46,890 bases of DNA from Anaerolineae bacterium (GCA_016931315.1 JAFGFB010000243.1:1-46890); one strand, 5' to 3'; shown: positions 7,778 to 16,896, numbered from the stretch's first letter. Numbers and translations: made by a program. The notes: generated by a model not told the origin, from the sequence alone.

Positions 7778-9057
7778 GCCGCGCTTTGCTCCTGGGTCTG
7801 TTGGTCTTTGCGTTATTGCTTCTTGGCCTGGCGTTCTTGGATGGGCGCTTCTTCCTGCTGCTTATGCCATTGTTGGTTTATGTGGGCGCCGCATTGTTGC
7901 AAATGCCGGATACGATTCCCGTGCACGTCTACCGCAATTTGCAGTCCCTGGCGTTGCAGGAGGGAAACAGCACGGTTATGTATCTCGATCTGATTAATGA
8001 GGGGGCAGCGATTTCTGTGCTGGAGGTGCGAGACCAGGTTCCCGGTGGGTTGCATATCGTTGAGGGTTTTACGGGACTGGTTACAGCATTGCCATCCGGA
8101 GGCTCAGCGCAACTGGCTTATGCCTTGAAGGCGGCACGTGGCGCCTATGAGTTCCAGAGTGTCGCGGTCACAGTTAGTGAGACGCTGGGCTTGTTTCAGC
8201 GTACGGCGTGGCTGCCAGCTCATGCGCGCCTCATTGTCATGCCGCGGGCGCGGAGATTGCGGCCCTTGCCAATTCGTCCGCGCCGCACACTGGGGTTTGC
8301 CGGGCCGATTCCTTCGCGGCAAAGCGGCGTCGGGGTGGATTTCTACGGTGTGCGAGAGTATCAGCCCGGAGATCCACTGCGCCGTGTCAACTGGCATGTC
8401 ATGGCGCGGCGTCCGGATCGCCCTCACACAACCGAGTTCGAGCAAGAACGCATTGCGGACGTTGGGTTGATTCTTGATGTTCGCCGTCAAATTGCCTTGG
8501 AAATTCGGGGTGTTTCGCTGTTGGAGCACGGCGTTCACGCAACCGCCGCGTTGGCAGAGTCATTGTTGCATGATGGTCACCGGGTTGGGTTGCTGCTCTA
8601 CGGGCGTGGCATTGAATGGGTTTTTCCGGGTTATGGGCGATTGCAGCGTGAGCGTATTTTGCGTGCGCTGGCGAGCGCTGGACCAGGGGATAGTCAGGTC
8701 TTTGCCAGTCTGGATTTCTTCCCGGCACGTTTGTTTCCACCTCGCTCGCAGATGATTTTCATCAGTCCCTTGTTGGGTGAAGATCATCAGATGCTTTTCC
8801 GCCTTCAGGCGCAGGGTTATGCCGTGTTCGTCGTCAGCCCTGATCCCGTATCATTTGAAGTCGCATATCTATCTTCAGATCCTTTGTTGCCTGTGGCGAC
8901 CCGCATGGCGCAACTGGAGCGGCGTTTGTTGCTGCAACAATTGCGCCAAAAAGGGATTGCTGTGGCGGATTGGCCTGTGCACCAATCTTTGGATGATAGC
9001 ATCCATGCAGCCATGACGAGCGCCTGGCGCGCTAGATCGCTAATAGGGAGCCGATAA
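7774..9057 (+). CDS. DUF58 domain protein (set 1)
   Basis: A 427-residue protein with two N-terminal membrane helices (about residues 3-45), a beta-rich extracytoplasmic or linker region, and the DUF58 signature VREYQPGDPLRRVNWHVMAR (about 190-210). This runs into a von Willebrand A-like fold (VGLILDVRR, VGLLLYGRG). DUF58 proteins act with MoxR AAA+ ATPases in poorly defined envelope or complex-assembly functions. The GTG start overlaps the previous stop. It is closely similar over its whole length to the DUF58 protein at 11978. No MoxR gene stands beside this set; the single one at 11007 may serve both. Confidence 0.87.
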   Translation: MSRALLLGLLVFALLLLGLAFLDGRFFLLLMPLLVYVGAALLQMPDTIPVHVYRNLQSLALQEGNSTVMYLDLINEGAAISVLEVRDQVPGGLHIVEGFTGLVTALPSGGSAQLAYALKAARGAYEFQSVAVTVSETLGLFQRTAWLPAHARLIVMPRARRLRPLPIRPRRTLGFAGPIPSRQSGVGVDFYGVREYQPGDPLRRVNWHVMARRPDRPHTTEFEQERIADVGLILDVRRQIALEIRGVSLLEHGVHATAALAESLLHDGHRVGLLLYGRGIEWVFPGYGRLQRERILRALASAGPGDSQVFASLDFFPARLFPPRSQMIFISPLLGEDHQMLFRLQAQGYAVFVVSPDPVSFEVAYLSSDPLLPVATRMAQLERRLLLQQLRQKGIAVADWPVHQSLDDSIHAAMTSAWRARSLIGSR

Positions 9058-9545
9058 TGAAAATCACACGCCAGATTTTTGGGGGAGCGGCAGTGTTGGC
9101 TGTGGGAGCGCCTGCTATTGGCGCTGCTTTGCAGGGCGTTTGGATCCTGGCTTTAGGATTTGGGGTGCTAGGACTTTTCTGGATTGGCTTTTCGCTGCGT
9201 TACCGGCTGATGGGTTTGGCTTTCGCTCTCTGTATTGCCGGAATTGCTTTTGCTGCTGTATTGGATGTTGGCATTGGCTGGTTGTTGGTGGGTATCATGG
9301 CGGCGTTGGCGGCCTGGGACCTCGAGGCTTTTGGCGCACGGATGGCGGGCGTCGCTCGCATCGAGCATGAGCACGCTCTTGTGCGGGATCATTTGCGGCA
9401 GTTGGGCTTGGTCTGCGGCGCCGGTCTGTTGTTGGCGACCCTGGCATCATTGGTTCGTATCAGGCTTAGCTTTGGCGTCGCCTTGGTGCTGGCTTCAATT
9501 GCGGTGTTGGGATTGGGTTACGTGCTGCGCGGAATTGGCGAATAA
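9057..9545 (+). CDS. Small multi-pass membrane protein
   Basis: A 162-residue protein with about six hydrophobic segments separated by a short charged loop (RMAGVARIEHEHALVRDHLRQ, about residues 95-118). The ATG overlaps the preceding TAA by one base, so translation is coupled to the DUF58 gene. No family is recognised. Set 2 has no counterpart, which marks it as the gene that distinguishes set 1. A small membrane helper subunit is a guess from context only. Confidence 0.65.
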   Translation: MKITRQIFGGAAVLAVGAPAIGAALQGVWILALGFGVLGLFWIGFSLRYRLMGLAFALCIAGIAFAAVLDVGIGWLLVGIMAALAAWDLEAFGARMAGVARIEHEHALVRDHLRQLGLVCGAGLLLATLASLVRIRLSFGVALVLASIAVLGLGYVLRGIGE

Positions 9546-9563
9546 ACTGGTGGAGCTGATTAC

Positions 9564-10433
9564 TTGTCCATCCAATACCGCCGGAAACTGCTGATCGTAT
9601 TGAGCTTTGCCTGTGCTGCCCTTGTAATTGTGGCTGCGGCATTATCATCGCTCACGATGTTGCCAGCTCAGACCGCGCCGATTCTGCGCGAAACCAGGAC
9701 CGTTCCCGCAGTGCTGGATTTGAGCTGGTTGGTGGGCGTGACGCTGGCGTTGTATGTCCTGGGTTTTATTTTTCTGACACCTGCCAGTTTGCGCCGGCGA
9801 TTGGTCTACGCTGTGGTGGCGCTTGTGGGCATTGCGGCTTTGATTGTGCTGCTGGTTTGGTTGGCAGGCGCGACAGTCTTGGGGGTGCCTCCCACGCCTA
9901 CACCAGCACCTTTGACGCCAACGACTGAGTTGTTGGAGACATCTGTGCCGGAGACCGAAGAGCCGGTTATCGAAACTGCATCATTTACACCACCGCCCCG
10001 CTGGGTGGGTACGGTTATCACAGCAGGATCTGGGCTATTGTTGATAGCCGGAGCGTTGTTTATCCTGTGGCGCAGGCAGACGCAGATATCAGAGTCTCGA
10101 TTGTCCCCCTTGTTGCAGCTGGCTCGAGAGGCGCGTTTGGCTATAGATGCTCTGCAAGGCGGCGAAAATGTGCGGGAGGTTATTCTACGCTGTTACTTTG
10201 AGATGGTCTACGTCTTGGACGAGACGCGGGGGATACGCAGGGTGGAAACGGTGACACCACGGGAGTTTGCCGTGCAGCTGGCTGCACTGGGCTTGCCGGC
10301 AGCGCCGATCACAACGCTCACCGAACTTTTTGAGGCGGTTCGTTACGGTACGGGACCTGCGGATGCCGAGGCAGCGAAGCGTGCCATCACCAGCCTCACA
10401 GCGATTATTACCGCTTGCGAGGGGCAATCATGA
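9564..10433 (+). CDS. DUF4129-like membrane protein (set 2)
   Basis: A 289-residue paralogue of the protein encoded at 6270. Helices lie at about 9-30, 50-70, 80-105 and 148-168; a proline/threonine-rich segment (TPTPAPLTPTTE) and an acidic stretch precede the last one. The cytoplasmic DUF4129-like domain contains VILRCYFEMVYVLDETRG, TPREFAVQL and LFEAVRYG, aligning without gaps to the set 1 protein. Translation starts at TTG 9564 with GGTGGAG upstream. The end overlaps the next ATG (ATGA). Confidence 0.74.
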   Translation: MSIQYRRKLLIVLSFACAALVIVAAALSSLTMLPAQTAPILRETRTVPAVLDLSWLVGVTLALYVLGFIFLTPASLRRRLVYAVVALVGIAALIVLLVWLAGATVLGVPPTPTPAPLTPTTELLETSVPETEEPVIETASFTPPPRWVGTVITAGSGLLLIAGALFILWRRQTQISESRLSPLLQLAREARLAIDALQGGENVREVILRCYFEMVYVLDETRGIRRVETVTPREFAVQLAALGLPAAPITTLTELFEAVRYGTGPADAEAAKRAITSLTAIITACEGQS

Positions 10434-11017
10434 AAGTCTCATGGGGCGCTCGCTCTGGTGTGCGGCTTTTGGTATTGGCTTTGCTTCTGGGGGCATTGTT
10501 GTTTGTGGTGTTCCTGCATGACTGGATTGCCGACGTGTTGGTTGTACGCGGCGCTTATTATGTGTGGTTGCTGGGCCTGCTCCTGAGGAGCCGACCACAA
10601 ATGTTGTATTGGATGCTTCCCGTCATCTGTGGCGTTGGAATGGGGATGCTTGTGTTGATAGGAAGTTTGCGGCCCCGCGCGCGAATTTCTCCGCCACCGG
10701 TGGTTCTGGGACGCGCCGCCGAATGGCATGAATGGCTGGCTTGTGCCTCAAACCAGCCCTTTTTCAGAAAATACTTGCGCCGCAAACTGGAAAACCTGAC
10801 GCGCGAAACGCTACAACTGGAACAGCCACTGCCCTCTGCGTACGGCAGAGCGGTTGCTTCAGCTTCCTCAACGCCATTGCCGCCCGAGCTCCAAGGGCTG
10901 TTTGCGGCGCATTTGCCGTATTCAATTATGGATGAAGAAGACCCCGTTGGTCCCTGGAACCCAGAAGTTGTAGTAGAATACCTCGAATCCACGCTGGAGG
11001 GTAAAAATGACCATTGA
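10430..11017 (+). CDS. Membrane protein of the DUF58/DUF4129 cluster (set 2)
   Basis: A 195-residue protein with two N-terminal membrane helices (about 10-30 and 55-78) and a soluble C-terminal half ending EVVVEYLESTLE. It is the positional and structural counterpart of the gene at 7133. The ATG at 10430 (MKVSWGA) is chosen over the ORF-track start at 10415 because it overlaps the preceding stop. It overlaps the MoxR gene by 11 bp, another sign of coupled translation. No biochemical function can be assigned. Confidence 0.7.
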   Translation: MKVSWGARSGVRLLVLALLLGALLFVVFLHDWIADVLVVRGAYYVWLLGLLLRSRPQMLYWMLPVICGVGMGMLVLIGSLRPRARISPPPVVLGRAAEWHEWLACASNQPFFRKYLRRKLENLTRETLQLEQPLPSAYGRAVASASSTPLPPELQGLFAAHLPYSIMDEEDPVGPWNPEVVVEYLESTLEGKNDH

Positions 11018-11972
11018 GATTACCGTTGTACAAAGCTGGAGCGCGCGCGTTCTGAGTGAAGTCGAAAAAGCCATCATCGGCAAACGCGAGCTTTTGGAGC
11101 GCTTGATGGCAGCCATTCTCTCTTCTGGCGGGCATGTATTGTTGGAAGACTACCCTGGCCTGGCGAAGACCCTCATCGCTTCCAGTTTTGCTACGGCTTT
11201 AGGGTTGGATTTCAAGCGCATTCAGTTCACGCCTGATTTGCTGCCCGGCGATATCACCGGGGGGTATGTCTATGACCGGAATACCAACCGTTTCGTCTTA
11301 CGGCAGGGACCGATTTTTGCCAACATCATTCTTGCGGACGAAATCAACCGCGCTTCCCCAAAGACACAATCGGCTTTGCTGGAGGCGATGCAGGAATATC
11401 AGGTGACGTTGGAGGGCGAAACTCTGCACTTGCCACAGCCTTTCCTGGTCATTGCCACTCAGAATCCCATCGAATACGAGGGCACGTTTCCTTTGCCGGA
11501 GGCGCAGCTCGACCGCTTTATCATGAAGCTCTCGGTGGGCTATCCCACAGTCGAAGAGGAACACGAGATTCTACAACGTCGCCGCATTCGTGGCAGCGAT
11601 GTGGTTCCCCTTCAGGCGGTAACAACGGCGAATGAGCTGCTTGAGATGCGGCAGCTTGTTGAACAGGTTCATGTAGATGCCGACGTGGAACGCTACATGG
11701 TTGAACTTGTGGCGATGACACGGAAGCACCGGCAGGTGGCAGTGGGCGCCAGCCCACGTGGTTCGCTGGCGCTGCTCAAACTTACGCGCGCGTGGGCAGC
11801 TATTCAAGGACGCGATTACGTCTTGCCCGATGACGTCAAGAGTTTTGTGCGACCGGCTCTAGGACACCGGCTGATTCTGGATCCTGAATTGTGGCTGCGA
11901 CGCGGCGCAACTGAGGATATGCTTGGCGAAGTATTGCGTCTCGTGCCGGTTCCTGTGCTCAAGGAGAAGTAA
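11007..11972 (+). CDS. MoxR-family AAA+ ATPase
   Basis: A 321-residue AAA+ ATPase of the MoxR class, thought to act as a chaperone or remodelling engine for partner proteins with von Willebrand A-type folds. The Walker A region is EDYPGLAKT (Lys54), Walker B is IILADEIN (Asp111/Glu112), sensor 1 is IATQNP (Asn153), and the C-terminal lid domain follows (VAVGASPRGSLALLKLTRAWA). The aspartate in the P-loop (EDYPG rather than GxPG) is common in the family. It is the only ATPase in the eight-gene run, lying five bases ahead of a DUF58 gene, its usual partner. Confidence 0.92.
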   Translation: MTIEITVVQSWSARVLSEVEKAIIGKRELLERLMAAILSSGGHVLLEDYPGLAKTLIASSFATALGLDFKRIQFTPDLLPGDITGGYVYDRNTNRFVLRQGPIFANIILADEINRASPKTQSALLEAMQEYQVTLEGETLHLPQPFLVIATQNPIEYEGTFPLPEAQLDRFIMKLSVGYPTVEEEHEILQRRRIRGSDVVPLQAVTTANELLEMRQLVEQVHVDADVERYMVELVAMTRKHRQVAVGASPRGSLALLKLTRAWAAIQGRDYVLPDDVKSFVRPALGHRLILDPELWLRRGATEDMLGEVLRLVPVPVLKEK

Positions 11973-11977
11973 ATCGC

Positions 11978-13258
11978 GTGTCAAGGCGCATTTTGTTGGG
12001 TCTTTTAGCCTATGGGCTTTTGCTACTGGGGCTGGCTTGGGTGAAGGGAAGTCTCATCATCCTGGCGTTGCCCTTATGGTTCTACCTGGGGATGGCGCTA
12101 TGGCGTTACCCGGTGCAGTCAACCCTGGTGATAACGCGCACGGTGAACCCGCCGATTGCTACGGAGGGTATGCCGGTCAGGGCAACACTCTCGTTGCAGA
12201 ACGCAGAAGCTCAGGCAGTGACTTTTTTGGTCGAGGCTCCTGTTCCCGCGACATTAGCGTTGCAGGATGGAGTCACGCGTTGTCTGGCGCTGTTGGCGCC
12301 ACAGGAGACTCTGGAATTGGTGCATGATTTCGGTGCGCGCCGTGGGCGTTTTGATTTCCCCGATGTCCAGGTAACCTTTGAAGAACCGCTGGGCTTATTT
12401 GAGAAAACTCTGGTGCTGCGGCTCAAGCCCCAGGTCCTTGTCTTGCCTCATTTGAAGGCGCTTCGTTCGATAGGCATTCGCCCCAGACGAACGTTAGGTT
12501 TCACTGGTCCCATTCCTGTCCGCCAGGGTGGAACTGGCGTGGATGTCTATGGCGTGCGTGAATATCAGCCCGGCGATCCTCCCCGTCGCATCAACTGGCG
12601 TGCAACTGCGCGCTACCACGACCGTGCTTTCACCACTGAGTTCGAGCAAGAGCGCATCACGGATGTGGGATTGATTCTTGATGTGCGGCGGCATACTGCC
12701 TTACAGTCAGGCTCGGAGACCTTGCTGGATCATGGCGTTCGTGCGACGGCAGCCCTGGCGGCGAGCTTGTTGCGGGATGGACATCGAGTTGGATTGTTGC
12801 TGTATGGGGAGGGCAATCAGTGGGTCATGCCGGGTTATGGATGTGTGCAACAGGCGCGCATTTTGCGCGCTTTGGCAGCAGCGGCTCCCGCTGAGAGTGG
12901 CTTTTTTGATAGCCTGAATTTTCTCTCGTCGCGAGCCTTCCCGCCACACTCGCAGCTGATTTTTGTTAGCCCTCTGGCACTGGACGATGCTGAGATGCTC
13001 TTCCGGTTGCGCGGGCGCGGCTACAGCGTTTGGGTGTTGAGCCTTGATGCGATTGCTGGTGAGGAGTCCATGAAAACTCCACCCTCACGTCTCGCGATTC
13101 GTTTGGCGCGGATTGAACGTGCTTTGTTGTTGCATCGTCTGCGGCAGAGCGGTATTATGATTGTAAATTGGTCCCCTGAAATGCCGCTGGAGGAGTGTTT
13201 ACTGGCCGTGACGGGACGCGCGGTTCAGGCTTTCACCGCTGTCGCGCGTTGGAAATGA
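11978..13258 (+). CDS. DUF58 domain protein (set 2)
   Basis: A 426-residue paralogue of the DUF58 protein at 7774: two N-terminal membrane helices, then VREYQPGDPPRRINWRATAR and VGLILDVRR. The stretch from IRPRRTLGF to the C-terminal part is nearly alignable residue for residue with its paralogue. The GTG start at 11978 follows the MoxR stop by 5 bp. The MoxR-DUF58 pairing is the standard family arrangement, so this is probably the ancestral set and set 1 the copy. Confidence 0.87.
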   Translation: MSRRILLGLLAYGLLLLGLAWVKGSLIILALPLWFYLGMALWRYPVQSTLVITRTVNPPIATEGMPVRATLSLQNAEAQAVTFLVEAPVPATLALQDGVTRCLALLAPQETLELVHDFGARRGRFDFPDVQVTFEEPLGLFEKTLVLRLKPQVLVLPHLKALRSIGIRPRRTLGFTGPIPVRQGGTGVDVYGVREYQPGDPPRRINWRATARYHDRAFTTEFEQERITDVGLILDVRRHTALQSGSETLLDHGVRATAALAASLLRDGHRVGLLLYGEGNQWVMPGYGCVQQARILRALAAAAPAESGFFDSLNFLSSRAFPPHSQLIFVSPLALDDAEMLFRLRGRGYSVWVLSLDAIAGEESMKTPPSRLAIRLARIERALLLHRLRQSGIMIVNWSPEMPLEECLLAVTGRAVQAFTAVARWK

Positions 13259-13304
13259 GACCTGCTGTTCACATTTGTGTTCTAGAAGAATTGGAGGTTT
13301 TATC

Positions 13305-15161
13305 ATGCCTGGAGGTTTTCATAATCGCGTTCTGCGGATTAATCTGACCACGGGAGATATCAGCGTGGAGGAGCCGGGAGAGGAGTTTTTCCGCACTTAC
13401 CTGGGGGGGTGGGGGATGATTGCGCATTATCTGCTCAAGGAATTACCGCGTGATGCGGATCCCTTTGGCCCAGAAAACCTGCTCATTTTTGCAGCTGGCG
13501 TGCTGACCGGGGCGCCTGCCGGTGGATCGGGACGGAATGCTGTTGGCGCTAAATCACCTTTGACCGGCGGCTTCGGTGAGTCGGACATGGGCGGTTATTG
13601 GGGAGCGGAGCTCAAACGTGCGGGTTGGGATGCCATCATCATCACCGGTAAGGCGGAGAAACCGACTTATATCTGGATCAAGGATGGGGCTGTGGAGCTG
13701 CGCGATGCCGGGCATTTGTGGGGGTGTGAGACGCTGGAGGTGGAGCGCACACTCCGTAGCGAACTGGAAGAGCCACGCTTGCGTGTGGCGCAATGCGGTC
13801 CTGCGGGTGAACGTTTGGCGCGGATGGCTTGTATCATCGGTGACGCGACTCGTGCCGCCGGGCGTACCGGTCTCGGCGCGGTGATGGGATCCAAGAACCT
13901 GAAGGCGGTGGTGGTTCGGGGAACTTCGGGTGTTGAGGTCGCCGACAAGGAGGCTGTGCGGAAGATTGCCAAATGGTTGAGCGACAATGTGCGCAATCTC
14001 TGGACTGCTGGAATGCAGGATTTTGGGACTTCAGGTGGATTGCAGTATTTGAGCACCATCGGAGGCTTACCTACGCGTAACTTCCAGGAAGGCAGTTTCG
14101 AGGGGGCGGAGAAAATTACCGGCAGCACCATGGCGGATACCATTCTTATCGCCAATGATACCTGCTATGCCTGCCCGGTCCGCTGCAAGCGCAAGGTAGA
14201 GGTCAAGGACCGTTTCCCTGTAACCCCAGAGTATGGCGGTCCGGAGTATGAAACCCTGGGGGCGTTTGGCTCGGTGTGTGGCATTGATGACCTGGAAGCC
14301 ATTGCCTATGCCAATCAGCTGTGCAATGCTTATGGGCTGGATACCATTTCTACCGGGATGACGATTGCCTGGGCGATGGAGTGTTTCGAGAGGGGGCTGC
14401 TCACACTGGAAGATACTGACGGATTGGAGCTGCATTTTGGCAATGCTGAAGCGATGCTCGCCCTGGTGAAAGCCATCGTCCAACGCAAGGGCTTTGGTGA
14501 TGTGCTTGCAGAAGGGGCGCTGCGGGCTGCGCGCTTTATCGGTCGCGATACAGAGCGCTATGTCGTGCATGTGAAAGGGCAGGAGTTCCCCATGCATGAG
14601 CCGCGAGTCAAATTCGCGCTGAATTTGGGTTATATAATCTCGCCTACGGGCGCGGATCATATGCACAACATGCACGATACCAGTTTCACCCAGAGTATTG
14701 AGGGCGTGCGTTCTCTGGGCATCCTTGAGCCCTTGCCTGCGGATTATTTGGGACCCGAGAAGGTGCGTTTGTTCAAGTATGAGGTGGACTGGCAGGTTTT
14801 CTGGAATTGTGTGGGTTTGTGCATGTTCATGCCTTATAGCAAGCTGCAGATTCGTGACCTGGTATCCGCGGTTACCGGTTGGGACGTCTCGCTTTTTGAG
14901 CTCGAAAAGGTGGGGGAACGGGCGCTGGCTTTGGCGCGGGTCTTCAATGCGCGCGAGGGCTTTACCCCGGCTGATGACGCACCCCATTGGCGGATCAGCA
15001 CGCCTTTTGAATCGGGTCCGACCGCGGGCGTGAAGGTGCCGGCAGAGGCGATGCGCGAAGCGCTCTTGCTTTACTATGATATGTGTTCATGGGATCGGAA
15101 CACCGGCGCGCCGATTCCCGCGAAGCTTCACGAGCTGGGTGTGGGGTGGGCAATTCAATGA
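13305..15161 (+). CDS. aor: Tungsten-containing aldehyde:ferredoxin oxidoreductase
   Basis: Oxidises aldehydes to carboxylic acids with reduction of ferredoxin, using a bis-tungstopterin and one [4Fe-4S] cluster; the protein is cytoplasmic and usually strictly anaerobic. At 618 residues it has normal length. Cluster ligands are Cys287, Cys290 and Cys294 (CYACPVRC) plus a cysteine in NCVGLC (about 502/506), spaced like the Pyrococcus enzyme. Pterin-binding stretches include GRTGLGAVMGSKNLKAV. The ATG at 13305 is chosen because TTGGAGG lies just upstream; the ORF-track start at 13275 adds ten non-conserved residues. It overlaps the alkyltransferase gene by ATGA. No moaD-like gene is adjacent. 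Confidence 0.93.
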   Translation: MPGGFHNRVLRINLTTGDISVEEPGEEFFRTYLGGWGMIAHYLLKELPRDADPFGPENLLIFAAGVLTGAPAGGSGRNAVGAKSPLTGGFGESDMGGYWGAELKRAGWDAIIITGKAEKPTYIWIKDGAVELRDAGHLWGCETLEVERTLRSELEEPRLRVAQCGPAGERLARMACIIGDATRAAGRTGLGAVMGSKNLKAVVVRGTSGVEVADKEAVRKIAKWLSDNVRNLWTAGMQDFGTSGGLQYLSTIGGLPTRNFQEGSFEGAEKITGSTMADTILIANDTCYACPVRCKRKVEVKDRFPVTPEYGGPEYETLGAFGSVCGIDDLEAIAYANQLCNAYGLDTISTGMTIAWAMECFERGLLTLEDTDGLELHFGNAEAMLALVKAIVQRKGFGDVLAEGALRAARFIGRDTERYVVHVKGQEFPMHEPRVKFALNLGYIISPTGADHMHNMHDTSFTQSIEGVRSLGILEPLPADYLGPEKVRLFKYEVDWQVFWNCVGLCMFMPYSKLQIRDLVSAVTGWDVSLFELEKVGERALALARVFNAREGFTPADDAPHWRISTPFESGPTAGVKVPAEAMREALLLYYDMCSWDRNTGAPIPAKLHELGVGWAIQ

Positions 15162-15712
15162 CCATTTCAGTGATGTTTTCAACAGCACAGGTGTTCAGAT
15201 TCCCAACCGCCTTTGGGGAAATGTGCCTTGCATGGGAGGGGACTTCAACAGAGCCTCATGTGATGCGGATTTTTCTGCCCAAGGATGCTGATGCCGTGGA
15301 AGCACTATCTTCCCCTATCATACCTCCCGCCATTGCTGATTTAGGGGCGCGAATTCAGGCTTTTCTCACCGGAGAAGCGCCTGTATTTGACCTGGGCATG
15401 CTGGCGCTTGAGCGTTGTCGTGATTTTCAGCGACGTGTGCTGCTGGCTGAAGCGGCAATCCCACGGGGTTGGGTCAGTACCTACGGACGCATTGCAGCGC
15501 ATCTGGAAGCGCCAACCGCCTCTCGAGCCGTGGGCAATGCATTGGCACAGAATCCCTTTCCTATCGTGATCCCCTGTCACCGGGCAGTTCGGGCGAATGG
15601 GGCGTTGGGGGGGTATCAGGGCGGATTGACGCTCAAGCATACATTGCTAACCGCTGAGGGGGTAGCATTCGATGCCTCTGGGCGGGTTTTATTGGAGCGA
15701 GTCTGGTATTGA
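15158..15712 (+). CDS. ogt: Methylated-DNA--[protein]-cysteine S-methyltransferase
   Basis: A suicide DNA-repair protein that moves the alkyl group from O6-alkylguanine to its own cysteine. The acceptor site IVIPCHRAV is intact, preceded by the helix-turn-helix region VSTYGRIAAHL and followed by GALGGYQGG. The N-terminal half is divergent, as is usual in the family. Length is 184 residues from the ATG at 15158, which overlaps the AOR stop (ATGA); the ORF-track start at 15083 lies inside the AOR gene. Coupling to AOR may reflect protection against aldehyde-type DNA damage, but that is inference. Confidence 0.9.
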   Translation: MTISVMFSTAQVFRFPTAFGEMCLAWEGTSTEPHVMRIFLPKDADAVEALSSPIIPPAIADLGARIQAFLTGEAPVFDLGMLALERCRDFQRRVLLAEAAIPRGWVSTYGRIAAHLEAPTASRAVGNALAQNPFPIVIPCHRAVRANGALGGYQGGLTLKHTLLTAEGVAFDASGRVLLERVWY

Positions 15713-15747
15713 ATCTGTGATCTCAATATTGTGTTGGGGGTATTTAT

Positions 15748-16896
15748 ATGGATGACGCATGTGTCAAGACTGAGTTCGCGCCGGCGGAGCGGGTGACCCC
15801 AGAACAACTTCAGCAGCAGATGGCAACCTTTAGCCAGCGGGCGCAGTTGCGTGAGGTTCTGGATGCGATGCCGGTGGCGGTGATGGTGCTCAATTCATGG
15901 CGCCAGATTATCTACGGCAACACGCCAATGTTGCGCTTTGTTGGAGCTAAAGCTCTAAGTGATGTTTTGGGATTGCGTCCTGGCGAGACCTTGTATTGCA
16001 TTCACGCTTTTGAGAACGTGGGTGGTTGTGGAACCACGCGCTTTTGCCGTGAGTGTGGCGCGGTGCGGGCAATTCAATCTTCGCTGCTTGGGGAATACTC
16101 TGTTGAGGAGTGTTCCATCGCTCGGCGCCGGCATGGGGTGGTGGACGCGTTGGATTTACGGGTTTGGGCCACACCTTTGCAGATAGGGGATGAGGAGTTT
16201 GTTATCTTTTCACTGATGGATATCGGTCACGAGCGTCGCAGGCAGGCGCTCGAACGCATCTTTTTCCATGATATTCTCAACACGGCTGCTGCGTTGCAGA
16301 GTGCCTCGGAATTCATGCTCTTGGATGATGGCAAGCAGGTTCGCGATATTGTGAATCTTATCTACGCCTCGACGCAGAGTCTGGTGCAGGAGATTCGAAC
16401 GCAGCGTGATTTGCTGGCTGCCGAGAACGGCTCCCTGCAAGTAAACTGGCAAGTTGTTGACACACTGCCGTTGCTGAAGCAGTTGTTTGAGCTTTATCGT
16501 CATCATCCCGCCGCTAAGGATTGTGTTTTGTGCATAGCACCGGAGGCTGAAGCTGTGCGCTTCGAGAGTGATCCGACGTTGCTGGGACGCGTCTTGGGAA
16601 ATATGCTGAAGAACGCGATGGAAGCTTCAGCGCCTGGTGACTGTGTGACGCTGAGTTGTGGACGCTTGAACTCGAGGGTGTTTTTCACGGTGCATAATTC
16701 AGGAGCCATGCCGGAGTCCGTGCAGTTGCAAGTCTTTCAGCGTTCTTTTTCTACCAAGGGACCTGGGCGTGGGTTGGGGACCTACAGTATGAGGTTGTTG
16801 AGTGAGCGTTACCTCAATGGCAAGGTGACTTTTGAGTCCTCTCCAGAAAAAGGGACAACATTCATTGCGACTTATCTCCTGCGGCCCGAGTTATAA
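15748..16896 (+). CDS. PAS sensor histidine kinase with a cysteine-rich sensor domain
   Basis: A 382-residue soluble kinase. A coiled-coil-like N-terminus leads into a PAS domain (about residues 35-165) with an unusual insertion: Cys84, His86, Cys94, Cys100, Cys103 and nearby Cys122, in the pattern CIH..CGTTRFCRECG. The H-box is FFHDILNTAAAL (His174), the N-box is NMLKNAMEAS and the G2 box is GRGLGTYSMR. There are no membrane helices, so sensing is cytoplasmic. The cysteine cluster suggests binding of metal, Fe-S or heme, or thiol redox sensing. No response regulator lies nearby. Its position after AOR and ogt fits a redox or anaerobiosis role, which is inference. Confidence 0.85.
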   Translation: MDDACVKTEFAPAERVTPEQLQQQMATFSQRAQLREVLDAMPVAVMVLNSWRQIIYGNTPMLRFVGAKALSDVLGLRPGETLYCIHAFENVGGCGTTRFCRECGAVRAIQSSLLGEYSVEECSIARRRHGVVDALDLRVWATPLQIGDEEFVIFSLMDIGHERRRQALERIFFHDILNTAAALQSASEFMLLDDGKQVRDIVNLIYASTQSLVQEIRTQRDLLAAENGSLQVNWQVVDTLPLLKQLFELYRHHPAAKDCVLCIAPEAEAVRFESDPTLLGRVLGNMLKNAMEASAPGDCVTLSCGRLNSRVFFTVHNSGAMPESVQLQVFQRSFSTKGPGRGLGTYSMRLLSERYLNGKVTFESSPEKGTTFIATYLLRPEL

